64,000 bases of DNA from Streptomyces sp. MMG1121 (lineage in GTDB: Bacteria > Actinomycetota > Actinomycetes > Streptomycetales > Streptomycetaceae): the NCBI RefSeq assembly GCF_001280015.1, contig NZ_LGDV01000200.1:1-64000 (forward strand). The letters are read 5' to 3'. Positions 45,706-54,366 of this stretch are shown here, piece by piece (position 1 is the first letter of the stretch; each line of letters starts with the position of its first letter). A model generated the notes under the pieces. The model ran no database searches. It worked only from the letters and a program-made list of their open reading frames with translations, and was not told where the DNA came from. The position numbers and the translations under genes were made by a program.

Positions 45706-46839
45706 TCACTCCTCGACGAGCAGCTTCTCCCGCAGCTGGGCCAGGGTGCGGGCCAGCAGCCGGGAGACGTGCATCTGGGAGATGCCGACCTCCTGGGCGA
45801 TCTGCGACTGGGTCATGTTCCCGAAGAAGCGCAGCAGCAGGATGCGCTTCTCCCGCGGCGGCAGGTCCTCCAGCAGCGGCTTGAGGGACTCGCGGTACTC
45901 CACACCCTCCAGCGCCTCGTCCTCGGCGCCGAGGGTGTCGGCTACCGCCGGGGACTCGTCGTCGGTGTCGGGGACGTCCAGGGACAGCGTGGAGTACGCG
46001 TTGGCGGACTCCAGGCCCTCCAGGACCTCCTCCTCCGAGATGGCGAGCTTCTCGGCCAGCTCGTGGACCGTGGGGGAGCGGCCGTGCAGCTGGGACAGCT
46101 CGGCCGTCGCCGTGGTCAGCGCGAGCCGCAGCTCCTGGAGCCGGCGCGGCACGCGCACCGCCCAGCCCTTGTCACGGAAGTGCCGCTTGATCTCGCCGAC
46201 GACGGTCGGGGTGGCGTACGTGGAGAACTCCACGCCGCGCTCCGGGTCGAACCGGTCGACGGACTTGATCAGGCCGATCGTGGCGACCTGGGTGAGGTCG
46301 TCCAGCGGCTCGCCGCGGTTGCGGAAGCGGCGCGCCAGGTGCTCCACGAGCGGCAGATGCATGCGGACCAGCTTGTTGCGCAGCTCCGCGTACTCCGGGC
46401 TGCCGTCCTGCAGCTTGCGCAGCTCGACGAACATCGCCCGCGCCCCGCTGCGGTCCTGGGGGCCGTGCTGGGTGGCCTGCACGGCCCCCGCGCCCGGCGC
46501 GTCGTCCCCGGCGTATCGCTCGTGCTCGCTCATCGTCCCGCCCGTAGCCCTTCCCCGAGCCCTCGCCCCCGCGCGGACGGCGGATCCGGCGCCGCCGGGT
46601 CCCTCCGGCGGTACACCCTGCACGGCACCGTCACCGCCGGCCCGCGCGGAGTCGTCCTCCGGGTGCGGTCTGGCCTGCTCGGGGATGCCGTCGATGCCGT
46701 CCGCCATGCGTCGGGAACCGTCCCGGGAGACCTGCTCGGAGGTCTCGTCCCGACTCGGCCAGGGGCCACCCCCGTCACCGGCCGGCAGCTCCCGTGTGCC
46801 GCGCTCTTCGTCCCGCACCGGACCGTCCCCGTTCCTCAC
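45706..46839 (-). CDS. sigH: Stress-response sigma factor SigH (SigB/F type)
   Basis: The full form has 377 residues: about 120 residues of low-complexity N-terminal extension, then sigma2 (LVEHLARRFRNRGEPLDDLT, about 175), sigma3 and sigma4 (LPPREKRILLLRFFGNMTQS, about 325). GTG 46839 overlaps the stop of the upstream anti-sigma gene (GTGA). Internal in-frame starts at 46707 (333 residues) and 46533 (275 residues) match the several SigH isoforms known in S. coelicolor, where SigH serves osmotic stress and sporulation. A SigB-type promoter stands upstream of the operon at 47462. Confidence 0.92.
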   Translation of the reverse strand: MRNGDGPVRDEERGTRELPAGDGGGPWPSRDETSEQVSRDGSRRMADGIDGIPEQARPHPEDDSARAGGDGAVQGVPPEGPGGAGSAVRAGARARGRATGGTMSEHERYAGDDAPGAGAVQATQHGPQDRSGARAMFVELRKLQDGSPEYAELRNKLVRMHLPLVEHLARRFRNRGEPLDDLTQVATIGLIKSVDRFDPERGVEFSTYATPTVVGEIKRHFRDKGWAVRVPRRLQELRLALTTATAELSQLHGRSPTVHELAEKLAISEEEVLEGLESANAYSTLSLDVPDTDDESPAVADTLGAEDEALEGVEYRESLKPLLEDLPPREKRILLLRFFGNMTQSQIAQEVGISQMHVSRLLARTLAQLREKLLVEE

Positions 46840-47252
46840 GCCGGGCCAGGGCCCGCGCCACGCTGTTTGTAGAGGCTGATCGACACGGTCTTGTCCTCGT
46901 CGACGGCGGACGAGACCTTGCCGGCGAGGGCCGACAGCACGGTCCAGGCGAAGGTGTCCCGCGAGGGGGCGTGACCGTCCGTGGTCGGCGCCGCGACCGT
47001 GACCTCCAGCGAGTCGTCGACGAGCCGGAAGACACAGCTGAGCACGGAACCGGGCACGGCCTGTTGGAGCAGGATCGCGCAGGCCTCGTCCACGGCGATG
47101 CGCAGGTCCTCGATCTCGTCCAGGGTGAAGTCCAAGCGGGCCGCCAGACCGGCCGTGGCCGTCCGCAGCACCGACAGGTAGGCACCCGCGGCCGGCAGCC
47201 GGACTTCCACGAAGTCCTGATTCGCCGTGGGCTCGCCTGCGATCTGGGACAC
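46836..47252 (-). CDS. prsH: Anti-sigma factor for SigH (RsbW-type kinase fold)
   Basis: The 138-residue protein has the HATPase fold of RsbW/SpoIIAB anti-sigma factors: the N-box helix is DLRIAVDEACAILLQQ (about 45-60), and a G2-like region follows. It should bind and sequester SigH. GTG 47252 is preceded by GGAGG at 7 nt; ATG 47264 lies on that GGAGG and is unlikely. Its stop overlaps the sigH start. The alternative name used for this gene is ushX. Confidence 0.88.
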   Translation of the reverse strand: MSQIAGEPTANQDFVEVRLPAAGAYLSVLRTATAGLAARLDFTLDEIEDLRIAVDEACAILLQQAVPGSVLSCVFRLVDDSLEVTVAAPTTDGHAPSRDTFAWTVLSALAGKVSSAVDEDKTVSISLYKQRGAGPGPA

Positions 47253-47461
47253 CCTCACCTCCATGGTGGTACAAGCTCTACGGGGCCGAGGGTCGCCCCC
47301 CGGGGTAACGCGTACGTGGTTCCGCGGTGACGCTATCGCGCTCCGAATGGTCCTGTCCCCGGGGCCCCAACCCCCTGGCGTCACTCACAGTAAAGCTGTG
47401 GATACGCTCCGTGTCTAGAGGGTTTGCGGGCCCAAATGGGAAGAGCGCGCGCCGGGTTGAC

Positions 47462-47486
47462 GTACCCAGGCGTCCGACGCTCGAAC
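47462..47486 (-). promoter_or_regulatory. SigH/SigB-type promoter of prsH-sigH
   Basis: Read leftward, GTTC (47486-47483), a 15-nt spacer and GGGTAC (47467-47462) fit the SigB-family consensus GTTT-N14-16-GGGTAy. It lies 210 nt upstream of prsH and would provide autoregulation. Confidence 0.65.
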
Positions 47487-47500
47487 CGTCGTACGGCCGT

Positions 47501-47514
47501 CACTGCATGCAGTG
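47501..47514. promoter_or_regulatory. Perfect palindrome upstream of sigH promoter
   Basis: CACTGCATGCAGTG is a 14-bp perfect inverted repeat located 15 bp upstream of the SigB-type -35 element. The binding protein is unknown. Confidence 0.45.
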
Positions 47515-47562
47515 TCACACGAGAATGCGTGTGAAAGGGAAGCCGCGGGGGCCGGAAGCCGT

Positions 47563-47823
47563 TCAGACGAGGATGTGGTCCACGAAGCACCACCGCCAGT
47601 CCTCGCCGGGTTCGTAGGTCCGCATGACCGGGTGACCGGACGCCGTGTGGTGCTCCGTCGCGTGCCGGCCGGGCGAGGAGTCGCAGCAGCCGACGTGACC
47701 GCAGCTGAGGCACAGCCGCAGCTGCACCGGGTGCGTGCCGTCCCGCAGGCACTCCGGGCAGGTCGGGTTGAGCGGCTCCGGTTCCGGGTGCGGCAGCGCG
47801 TCGGTGTGCGTGCACTGTTTCAT
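47563..47823 (-). CDS. zf-UBP domain protein
   Basis: The 86-residue protein is a single UBP-type zinc finger with ligands in CTHTDALPHPEPEPLNPTC, CLSCGHVGCCDSS and HATEHHTASGHPVM. In eukaryotes this fold binds the ubiquitin C-terminus; in actinobacteria its partner is unknown and Pup is not an established ligand. TAATCT ends 7 nt before ATG 47823, suggesting leaderless translation. It is divergent from the antiporter gene. Confidence 0.9.
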   Translation of the reverse strand: MKQCTHTDALPHPEPEPLNPTCPECLRDGTHPVQLRLCLSCGHVGCCDSSPGRHATEHHTASGHPVMRTYEPGEDWRWCFVDHILV

Positions 47824-47884
47824 GATTGCCAGATTACGACGGGTGTGCGGGTGGCCGCGCGAAAAATGAGGGTGGGCGAGGACC

Positions 47885-49480
47885 ATGGACGTGATGCCGC
47901 TGCTGTTGCTGGTGGCGGGCAGTGCGGGCATCGCGGGGGTCGCCCGGCGCACACCGGTGCCGGCACCCCTGCTGCTGGTCGCGGTGGGTCTGGCCATCTC
48001 GTACGTGCCGGGGATCCCGCACTACACCCTCGACCCCGACGTGGTCCTGCCGCTGGTGCTGCCCCCGCTGCTTTACAAGGAGGGCACGGAGAGCTCGTAC
48101 CTCGATCTGCGGGCCCAGAAGCGGCCCGTGGGACTGCTGTCGATCGGGTACGTGCTCTTCGCGACCTTCCTGGTGGGCTGGGTCGCCTACCTCGTCGTAC
48201 CGGGGCTGCCGCTGCCCGCCGCGCTGGTGCTGGGCGCGGTGGTCGCGCCGACGGACGCGGTCGCGGCCGCGGCGATCGCCCGCCGGGTCGGCCTGCCGTC
48301 CAGGATCACCACCATCCTCCAGGGCGAGTCCCTGCTCAACGACGCCACCGCCATCACCGCCTACAAGGTGGCCCTCGCGGCGGCCGTCGGCGCGGGCGCC
48401 ACCTGGGCGGGCGGCATCGAGGAGTTCCTGCGGGCCGCGGTCGGCGGTGTGCTCGTCGGACTGGTGCTCATGGTGCCGATCCACTGGCTGCGCACCCACC
48501 TGAAGGAAGCCCTGCTCCAGAACACCCTCTCCCTGCTGATCCCCTTCGTCGCCTACGGCGTGGCCGAGCAGCTGCACGGCTCCGGCGTGCTCGCGGTCGT
48601 GGTGGTCGCCGTCTATCTCGGGCACCACGCGTGGGAGGTCGATTTCGCCACCCGGCTCCAGGAGGACGCGGTGTGGCGGATGGTCGCCTTCCTGCTGGAG
48701 TCGGCGGTCTTCGCGCTGATCGGGCTGCAGCTGCCGACCGTCCTCAAGGGGCTCGGCGCCTACCGGGGAGGCGACGCGGCCTGGTACGCGATCGCGGTCT
48801 TCCTCGTCGTCGTCGCGGCCCGGTTCGCGTGGGTCTACCCGGCCGCCTTCCTGCCGCGTCTGCTCTCCGCCCGCATCCGCGAGCGCGAGGAGAACCCCAC
48901 CTGGCGGGCGCCGATCGTGACGTCGTGGGCCGCCATGCGGGGTGTGGTCTCCCTGGCCATCGCGTTCTCGATCCCGCTCACGGTGCACGGCGGCGCCCCC
49001 TTCCCGCAGCGGAACATGATCCTCTTCCTGACCTTCACCACGGTCATCGGCACCCTGGTCGTGCAGGGCCTCACCCTCGCGCCGCTGATCCGCCTGATGC
49101 GGTTCCCCGGGCGGGACCTGCAGGCCGAGACGCTGGCCGAGGCCAACGCCCAGGCGCAGGCCTCCCGGGCCGCCGACAAACGCCTCGACGACCTCCTCGC
49201 CGACGAGCGCAACGCCCTGCCCCCGCCGCTAGCCGACCGGCTGCGCCAGGTCCTGGAGCGCCGCCGCAACGCCGTCTGGGAGCGGCTCGGCCAGACCAAC
49301 CCGGTCACCGGCGAGTCCGTGGACGACACCTACCGCCGGCTGTCCCGGGAGATGATCAGCGCCGAACGCGAGGTCTTCGTCAAGCTCCGCGACCATCGCT
49401 ACATCGACGACGAGATGCTGCGCGCACTGCTCAGACGCCTGGACCTGGAGGAGGCGGCGGCCTACCGGGAGGCGGGCTAG
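47885..49480 (+). CDS. Na+/H+ antiporter (CPA1/NhaP type)
   Basis: The 531-residue protein has about 12 hydrophobic segments (residues 1-405) and the ion-binding landmarks GAVVAPTDAVAAAAIARR (about 118-135) and GESLLNDATAITAYK (about 148-162). The remaining 120 residues form a charged cytoplasmic C-terminal domain with coiled-coil character. It exchanges monovalent cations for protons. ATG 47885 follows GGGCGAGG. Confidence 0.92.
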   Translation: MDVMPLLLLVAGSAGIAGVARRTPVPAPLLLVAVGLAISYVPGIPHYTLDPDVVLPLVLPPLLYKEGTESSYLDLRAQKRPVGLLSIGYVLFATFLVGWVAYLVVPGLPLPAALVLGAVVAPTDAVAAAAIARRVGLPSRITTILQGESLLNDATAITAYKVALAAAVGAGATWAGGIEEFLRAAVGGVLVGLVLMVPIHWLRTHLKEALLQNTLSLLIPFVAYGVAEQLHGSGVLAVVVVAVYLGHHAWEVDFATRLQEDAVWRMVAFLLESAVFALIGLQLPTVLKGLGAYRGGDAAWYAIAVFLVVVAARFAWVYPAAFLPRLLSARIREREENPTWRAPIVTSWAAMRGVVSLAIAFSIPLTVHGGAPFPQRNMILFLTFTTVIGTLVVQGLTLAPLIRLMRFPGRDLQAETLAEANAQAQASRAADKRLDDLLADERNALPPPLADRLRQVLERRRNAVWERLGQTNPVTGESVDDTYRRLSREMISAEREVFVKLRDHRYIDDEMLRALLRRLDLEEAAAYREAG

Positions 49481-49510
49481 ACCCTGTCCGGCGCTTCCCG
49501 CCGGGCCCGC

Positions 49511-49572
49511 GGTGCACGGCACGGCACCGGGCGCCGCGGGCTGGTCCGAGGGGCAGGGGCGGACGGGCCCTA
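49511..49572. repeat. Dispersed intergenic repeat, copy B
   Basis: Copy of the element at 40066 (GGTGCACGGCAC, GCCGCGGGC, AGGGGCGGAC), again directly at the 3' end of a leftward gene. Confidence 0.6.
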
Positions 49573-50469
49573 GGCCTGCGGGAACGGCCGCCCGGTGACC
49601 ACGGCGGCGATCGTCGTCCCGCGCGCGTGGGCGCCCTCCTGCGCGAGGGCGACAAGTCCATGGAGCAACTTGGCGACATAGAGACGCTCGACGGGCAGCC
49701 CGTGGCGGTCCTCGAAATCCCGCGCGAACGCGTGCAGTTCGGGTGTCGTGCGCGCGTACCCGCCGAAGTGGAAGCGCCCGTCGAGGGACCAGTCGCCGGT
49801 GCGGGCGCCGAAGGCACGTTCCTGCAGGGCCTGTACCTCCCCTTCCAGGAAGCCGCCCTTGAGGACCGGTACGCCGAGCGCGCGCTGCCCGGGGGCCAGG
49901 CCCGCGGCCAGTCCCGCGAGCGTGCCGCCGGTCCCGCAGGCGACGGCCACGACGTCGGCGTGCCCGCGCAGTTCCTCGCCCAGCGCCCGGCAGCCGTGCA
50001 CGGCCGCGCTGTTGCTGCCGCCCTCGGGGACGACGTACCCGTCCTCGACCCCGGCCGCGCGCAGGATCGCGGCCAGGACCTGCCGCTCGGTCTTGCGACG
50101 GTACGTCGATCTGTCGACGAAGTGCAGTCGCATGCCGTCGGCCGCGCACCGGGCCAGGGACGGGTTGAGCGGCCGGCTGGCCAGCTCGTCACCGCGGACC
50201 ACGCCGGTGGTCGCCACGCCCAGCAGACGGCCCGCGGCGGCGGTGGCCCGCAGATGGTTGGAGTAGGCCCCGCCGAAGGTGACCAGCGGCCGCCCGCGCG
50301 CCGCCTCGATGTTCGGCACCAGCTTGCGCCACTTGTTGCCGATCAGCTCCGGGTGGATCAGATCGTCCCGCTTGAGGAGCAGCCGGAGACCGTGGCGGTC
50401 GAATCGCTCGTCCCTGACCTCCTGGAGAGGCGACGGGAGACGAGGGGTGAGCGGGTCGGGGCTGGTCAC
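49570..50469 (-). CDS. PLP-dependent ACC deaminase/D-cysteine desulfhydrase family protein
   Basis: The 299-residue fold type II PLP enzyme has the cofactor Lys in IGNKWRKL (about 47), the TFGGAYSNHLRAT segment (about 64-76), and the phosphate loop ACGTGGTLAGLA (about 180). Members cleave 1-aminocyclopropane-1-carboxylate or D-cysteine; substrate cannot be separated by eye. GTG 50469 gives the normal N-terminus; GGAG is only 3 nt away and a GACAAT box lies 6 nt upstream. Confidence 0.88.
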   Translation of the reverse strand: MTSPDPLTPRLPSPLQEVRDERFDRHGLRLLLKRDDLIHPELIGNKWRKLVPNIEAARGRPLVTFGGAYSNHLRATAAAGRLLGVATTGVVRGDELASRPLNPSLARCAADGMRLHFVDRSTYRRKTERQVLAAILRAAGVEDGYVVPEGGSNSAAVHGCRALGEELRGHADVVAVACGTGGTLAGLAAGLAPGQRALGVPVLKGGFLEGEVQALQERAFGARTGDWSLDGRFHFGGYARTTPELHAFARDFEDRHGLPVERLYVAKLLHGLVALAQEGAHARGTTIAAVVTGRPFPQA

Positions 50470-50548
50470 GGCTCCATTGTCACAGCCAGGAGCGATCCGT
50501 GAGGGTGCGGGGAGCGCGGCAACCGCTGCGGACCCGCACCCCTGCCCG

Positions 50549-51142
50549 CTAGCCCCGCAGCCGCACCCCGACCCGCTCCCGCAGCCACGCCATGGTGAAC
50601 CCCCGCGGATCCACCTTCCCCGGCTGCCACTCCAGGTGCCCGATGACCGACCGCTCCGTCCACCCGTGCCGGCGGCACACCGCGGCCGCCGCGCGCGTGA
50701 TCGCGTCCAGCTGGGCATCCGGCCAGGGATCCTCGCCGTCGCCCAGGTTCTCGCACTCGAAGCCGTAGAAGTGCCGGTTGCCGTCGGTGTCCGCCTCGTT
50801 GTCCGGCGGCAGCCCCTTCTCGGCGATCACCGCGCGCAGCACGTCGTCGTCGCCCAGCCCGGCATGGTTGGCGCGGCCGTAGCCGACCAGGTGGAGCGTG
50901 CCGTCCTTGGTGATCACACCGTGGCACAGCGGGCCCGGCAGCGCGGCCCGGCCGTCGCGGCACAGTTGCACCGTGGACGCGCTGCCCCGGGTCACCGTGT
51001 GGTGGATCATCACGCCGTGCACCGGCCCCCACTGGCCCTTGTGGTTGCGGTTGTGGTGGCGCCAGTCGTCGACCTCGACGACGGTGACGCCCTCCGCGCG
51101 CAGAACGTCCAGAAACGTGCTCGCGGACATGGGTGGGGCCAT
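50549..51142 (-). CDS. N-acetylmuramoyl-L-alanine amidase (amidase_2/PGRP)
   Basis: The 197-residue protein is a lone amidase_2 domain with zinc ligands in MIHHTVT (about 45-51) and GHLEWQPGKVDP (about 168-179). AAGGAGG stands 5 nt before ATG 51142. No signal peptide or cell-wall-binding module is visible, so access to peptidoglycan is unexplained; it resembles phage-type endolysins in this respect. Confidence 0.88.
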   Translation of the reverse strand: MAPPMSASTFLDVLRAEGVTVVEVDDWRHHNRNHKGQWGPVHGVMIHHTVTRGSASTVQLCRDGRAALPGPLCHGVITKDGTLHLVGYGRANHAGLGDDDVLRAVIAEKGLPPDNEADTDGNRHFYGFECENLGDGEDPWPDAQLDAITRAAAAVCRRHGWTERSVIGHLEWQPGKVDPRGFTMAWLRERVGVRLRG

Positions 51143-51432
51143 GCCGCCTCCTTCGGGTCTCACCTCGCTGTCACGTGCTTCCGGCACAACCTCTACCGAA
51201 AGCGGACGTCTTGGACCACCCCGTTCGCGCGCTGTACGAGCCGATCCGGACAGACGGCGCGGCCGGCGGACCCGTAGGCGTTGTACAAGATCCCTCCTCA
51301 TGCCCAGTAATCCGATGATCCATTCCCGCTCTTTCGGGTAATGGCGACGGCACGATCCGTGATGGAAGGCTCGGCGGCGAGACCGGTGCCCGCGTCATCC
51401 GGCACCGGGCATACATGGGAGGACATTTCCTT

Positions 51433-52839
51433 ATGTCGGTAGGCGAAGAGGTCCGCACGGATCAGGGCAAGCCGCAACAGTCCCTCGGGACGGCGGCCGC
51501 GCGGAACCTGGCCACCACCACCAAGTCCGTTCCGCAGATGCAGGAGATCAGCTCCCGCTGGCTGCTGCGCACGCTCCCGTGGGTGGACGTGAACGGCGGT
51601 ACGTACCGCGTCAACAGGCGCCTGGCGTACACCGTCGGCGACGGCCGCATCACCTTCGTGAAGACCGGGGACCAGGTCGAGGTCATCCCGGCCGAGCTGG
51701 GCGAGCTGCCCGCCCTGCGCGCGTTCGGGGACGAGGAGGTGCTGACGGAGCTGGCCCGGCGCTGCCGTCAGCGCGACTTCGCACCGGGTGAGATCATCGC
51801 CGACTTCGGCAACCAGACGGGCGAGGTCTACCTGCTGGCACACGGCAGGGTCGAGAAGGTCGGCACCGGCCCCTACGGCGACGACGCCGTCCTCGGAGTC
51901 CTCGCCGACGGCGCCTACTTCGGCGACCAGGCGCTGCTGGACCCCGACGCCATCTGGGAGTTCACCGTCCGCGCGGCCACCGCCACCACGGTGCTGATCC
52001 TCAGCCGCCAGGACTTCGAGCAGGTCGCGGAGCGCTCGGCCACCCTGCGCGCCCACCTCGAGGAGCTGCGCGCGGTCCCCGAGCAGCGGACCAACAAGTA
52101 CGGCGAGAAGGAGGTCGAGCTGGCGGCCGGTCACTCCGGGGAGCCCGACATCCCGCACACCTTCGTGGACTACGAGCCCCGGCCCCGAGAGTACGAACTG
52201 AGCATCGCCCAGACCGTGCTGCGCATTCACACGCGCGTGGCCGACCTGTACAACCAGCCGATGAACCAGACCGAGCAGCAGCTGCGGCTCACGGTCGAGG
52301 CGCTCAAGGAGCGCCAGGAGCACGAGCTGATCAACAACCGTGACTTCGGTCTGCTCAACAACTGCGAGTACGACCAGCGGCTCCAGCCGCACGACGGCGT
52401 GCCCAGCCCGGACGACATGGACGAGCTGCTCAGCCGCCGCCGCAGCACCAAGCTGTTCCTCGCCCACCCGCGCGCGATCGCCGCGTTCGGCCGCGAGCTG
52501 AACAAGCGGGGCCTGGTCCCGGAGAGCGTCGAGATCGGCGGCAACCGCATCCCGACCTGGCGCGGGGTGCCGATCTACCCGTGCAACAAGATCCCGGTCA
52601 CCCCGGAGCGCACCACGTCGATCATCGCGATGCGCACCGGCGAGCAGGACCAGGGCGTCATCGGCCTGAGGCAGTCGGGCATCCCGGACGAGATCGAGCC
52701 CAGCCTGTCGGTGCGGTTCATGGGCATCAACGAACAGGCAGTCATCAACTACCTCGTGACGGCCTACTACTCGGCGGCCGTGCTCGTGCCGGACGCTCTA
52801 GGCGTGCTGGAGAACGTCGAGATCGGCCGGTGGAGGTGA
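51433..52839 (+). CDS. eshB: Family 2B encapsulin shell protein with cNMP-binding domain (EshB-like)
   Basis: The 468-residue protein has an N-terminal arm (1-90), an inserted Crp/Fnr-type cyclic-nucleotide-binding domain (about 95-210; [13 protein letters not shown] is the phosphate-cassette region), and then an HK97-like shell domain (about 215-468; [47 protein letters not shown]). No HTH exists, so it is not a Crp regulator despite common annotation. Family 2B encapsulins with this architecture self-assemble to nanocompartments. The next gene encodes a typical cargo, a polyprenyl diphosphate synthase. GGGAGGAC precedes ATG 51433. Confidence 0.9.
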   Translation: MSVGEEVRTDQGKPQQSLGTAAARNLATTTKSVPQMQEISSRWLLRTLPWVDVNGGTYRVNRRLAYTVGDGRITFVKTGDQVEVIPAELGELPALRAFGDEEVLTELARRCRQRDFAPGEIIADFGNQTGEVYLLAHGRVEKVGTGPYGDDAVLGVLADGAYFGDQALLDPDAIWEFTVRAATATTVLILSRQDFEQVAERSATLRAHLEELRAVPEQRTNKYGEKEVELAAGHSGEPDIPHTFVDYEPRPREYELSIAQTVLRIHTRVADLYNQPMNQTEQQLRLTVEALKERQEHELINNRDFGLLNNCEYDQRLQPHDGVPSPDDMDELLSRRRSTKLFLAHPRAIAAFGRELNKRGLVPESVEIGGNRIPTWRGVPIYPCNKIPVTPERTTSIIAMRTGEQDQGVIGLRQSGIPDEIEPSLSVRFMGINEQAVINYLVTAYYSAAVLVPDALGVLENVEIGRWR

Positions 52840-52951
52840 CGTTTCCGCACTTCGCGGCCGTGTTCCCGCCCACCGGGGCGGGTAGATCCTCGGCACACGT
52901 GTCCGGGTGGGCCGGCGACGCCGGCGTCCACGGACCTGGCGAGGGGGAGAC

Positions 52952-54100
52952 ATGGCCGAGTTCTTGACGGAGACCGAACACCGTTCCCCCGCCGTGCCGC
53001 ACCCCGGCGCGGCGGGGGACGCACGGGCAGGGCAGGACGGCACGGCTGCCGGCGACACCGCTCCGGCCGAGGGCCAGGAGGCGGCGGCGCTGCTGGAGCG
53101 CACCAAGGCCCTGGTCGACCCCGAGCTGCGCGCGGCGCTGGAGTCGCTGCCCGGCTCCATGCGCCGGATCGCGCTCTACCACTTCGGCTGGCAGCACGCC
53201 GACGGCACCCCGGCGGCGGGCCACGGCGGCAAGGCCATAAGGCCCGCACTCGTCCTGGCGGCGGCCGCCGCCCTCGGCGGACCGACGGCCCGTACGGCGG
53301 CCGTCCGGGCCGCGGTGGCGGTCGAACTGGTCCACAACTTCACGCTGTTGCACGACGACGTGATGGACCGGGACACCTCTCGCCGGCACCGGCCCACCGC
53401 CTGGGCGGTGTTCGGCGACACCGACGCGATCCTCGCCGGGGACGCCCTCCTCGCGCTGGCCCTGAGGCTGCTCGCCGAGGACACGCATCCGGCCGGCGGC
53501 CCGGCCGCGGCCCGGCTCGCGAACTGTGTGGTGGAGCTGTGCGCCGGGGAGCACACCGACACGGACATGGAGCGCCGCGCCCCGGACGAGGTCACCCTCG
53601 ACGAGGTGCTCGCCATGGCCGAGGCGAAGACCGGCGCGCTGCTGGGCTGCGCCTGCGCCCTCGGCGCGCTGTACGCGGGCGCCGGGCCCGCGGAGGCGGC
53701 CGCGCTGGACGGCTTCGGCCGCCAGGCCGGGCTCGCCTTCCAGTTGATCGACGACGTCATCGGCATATGGGGTGACCCGCGGCGCACCGGCAAGCCGGCC
53801 GGCGCGGACCTCGCGGCCCGCAAGAAGTCGCTGCCGGTAGTGGCGGCGCTCGCGTCCGGCACCGAGGCCGGCGCCGAGCTGGCGGAGCTGTACGGCAAGC
53901 CGTACGTCACCGGGGACGCCGAGGGCATCGCGCGTACGGCGCTGGTCGTGGAGCGGGCCGGCGGCCGGGACTGGGCGCAGGCCGAGGCGGCCGACCGGAT
54001 GGCCCGCGCCGTGCAGGAGCTGGCCCGCGCGGTCCCGGACCCCGAGGCGGCCGGCGGTCTGCTGGCCCTCGCCGAGTTCGTGACCCGGCGCAACAGCTGA
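52952..54100 (+). CDS. Polyprenyl diphosphate synthase, putative encapsulin cargo
   Basis: The 382-residue trans-prenyltransferase has GGKAIRPAL (K94/R97), the first Asp-rich motif LLHDDVMDRD (D135, D136, D139) and the second Asp-rich region QLIDDVIGIWGD (about 262-273), the enzyme that condenses isopentenyl units to C15-C20 or longer diphosphates. The first 45 residues are Ala/Gly/Thr/Pro-rich and predicted disordered, unlike ordinary synthases; such a tail is the known cargo-loading region of family 2 encapsulin cargo. It lies 112 bp downstream of the shell gene with its own GAGGGGGAG site. Confidence 0.9.
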   Translation: MAEFLTETEHRSPAVPHPGAAGDARAGQDGTAAGDTAPAEGQEAAALLERTKALVDPELRAALESLPGSMRRIALYHFGWQHADGTPAAGHGGKAIRPALVLAAAAALGGPTARTAAVRAAVAVELVHNFTLLHDDVMDRDTSRRHRPTAWAVFGDTDAILAGDALLALALRLLAEDTHPAGGPAAARLANCVVELCAGEHTDTDMERRAPDEVTLDEVLAMAEAKTGALLGCACALGALYAGAGPAEAAALDGFGRQAGLAFQLIDDVIGIWGDPRRTGKPAGADLAARKKSLPVVAALASGTEAGAELAELYGKPYVTGDAEGIARTALVVERAGGRDWAQAEAADRMARAVQELARAVPDPEAAGGLLALAEFVTRRNS

Positions 54101-54180
54101 CCACGGCCGGTCGAGAAGAACGCCGGACCCCGGGCTCGTGCGGCTCCTGACCCCGCACGGTCACCGGGGCTCCGGTCAGC

Positions 54181-54215
54181 CGGGCCCCGCACATCCCCAC
54201 AGTGTGCGGGGCCCG
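54181..54215 (+). terminator. Terminator of encapsulin operon
   Basis: A 13-bp perfect stem (CGGGCCCCGCACA with its complement) and 9-nt loop follow the synthase gene by 80 nt. Confidence 0.85.
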
Positions 54216-54366
54216 TCGCTGTGCGGCGGCGTCGAGACGTTCCAGCGAAAACCCCTTGAACCACGACAGTTGGAGTACTACAAATGAACCACTGCGAACG
54301 GAGTGCTCATCGCGTTCGTGCCCCGACGACCCACGCGCCCCCGACGGAAAACGAAAAGAGACCGGC

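Larger units (their letters stand above)
47253..47562. other. Promoter region of prsH-sigH
   Basis: The 310-bp interval holds the operon's SigB-type promoter, a perfect palindrome, and the end of the leftward zf-UBP gene. No coding sequence is supported. Confidence 0.7.

Noticed and set aside
51433..52839. Crp/Fnr-family transcription factor
   Set aside because: It has a cNMP-binding domain but no helix-turn-helix, and the C-terminal half matches encapsulin shell segments.
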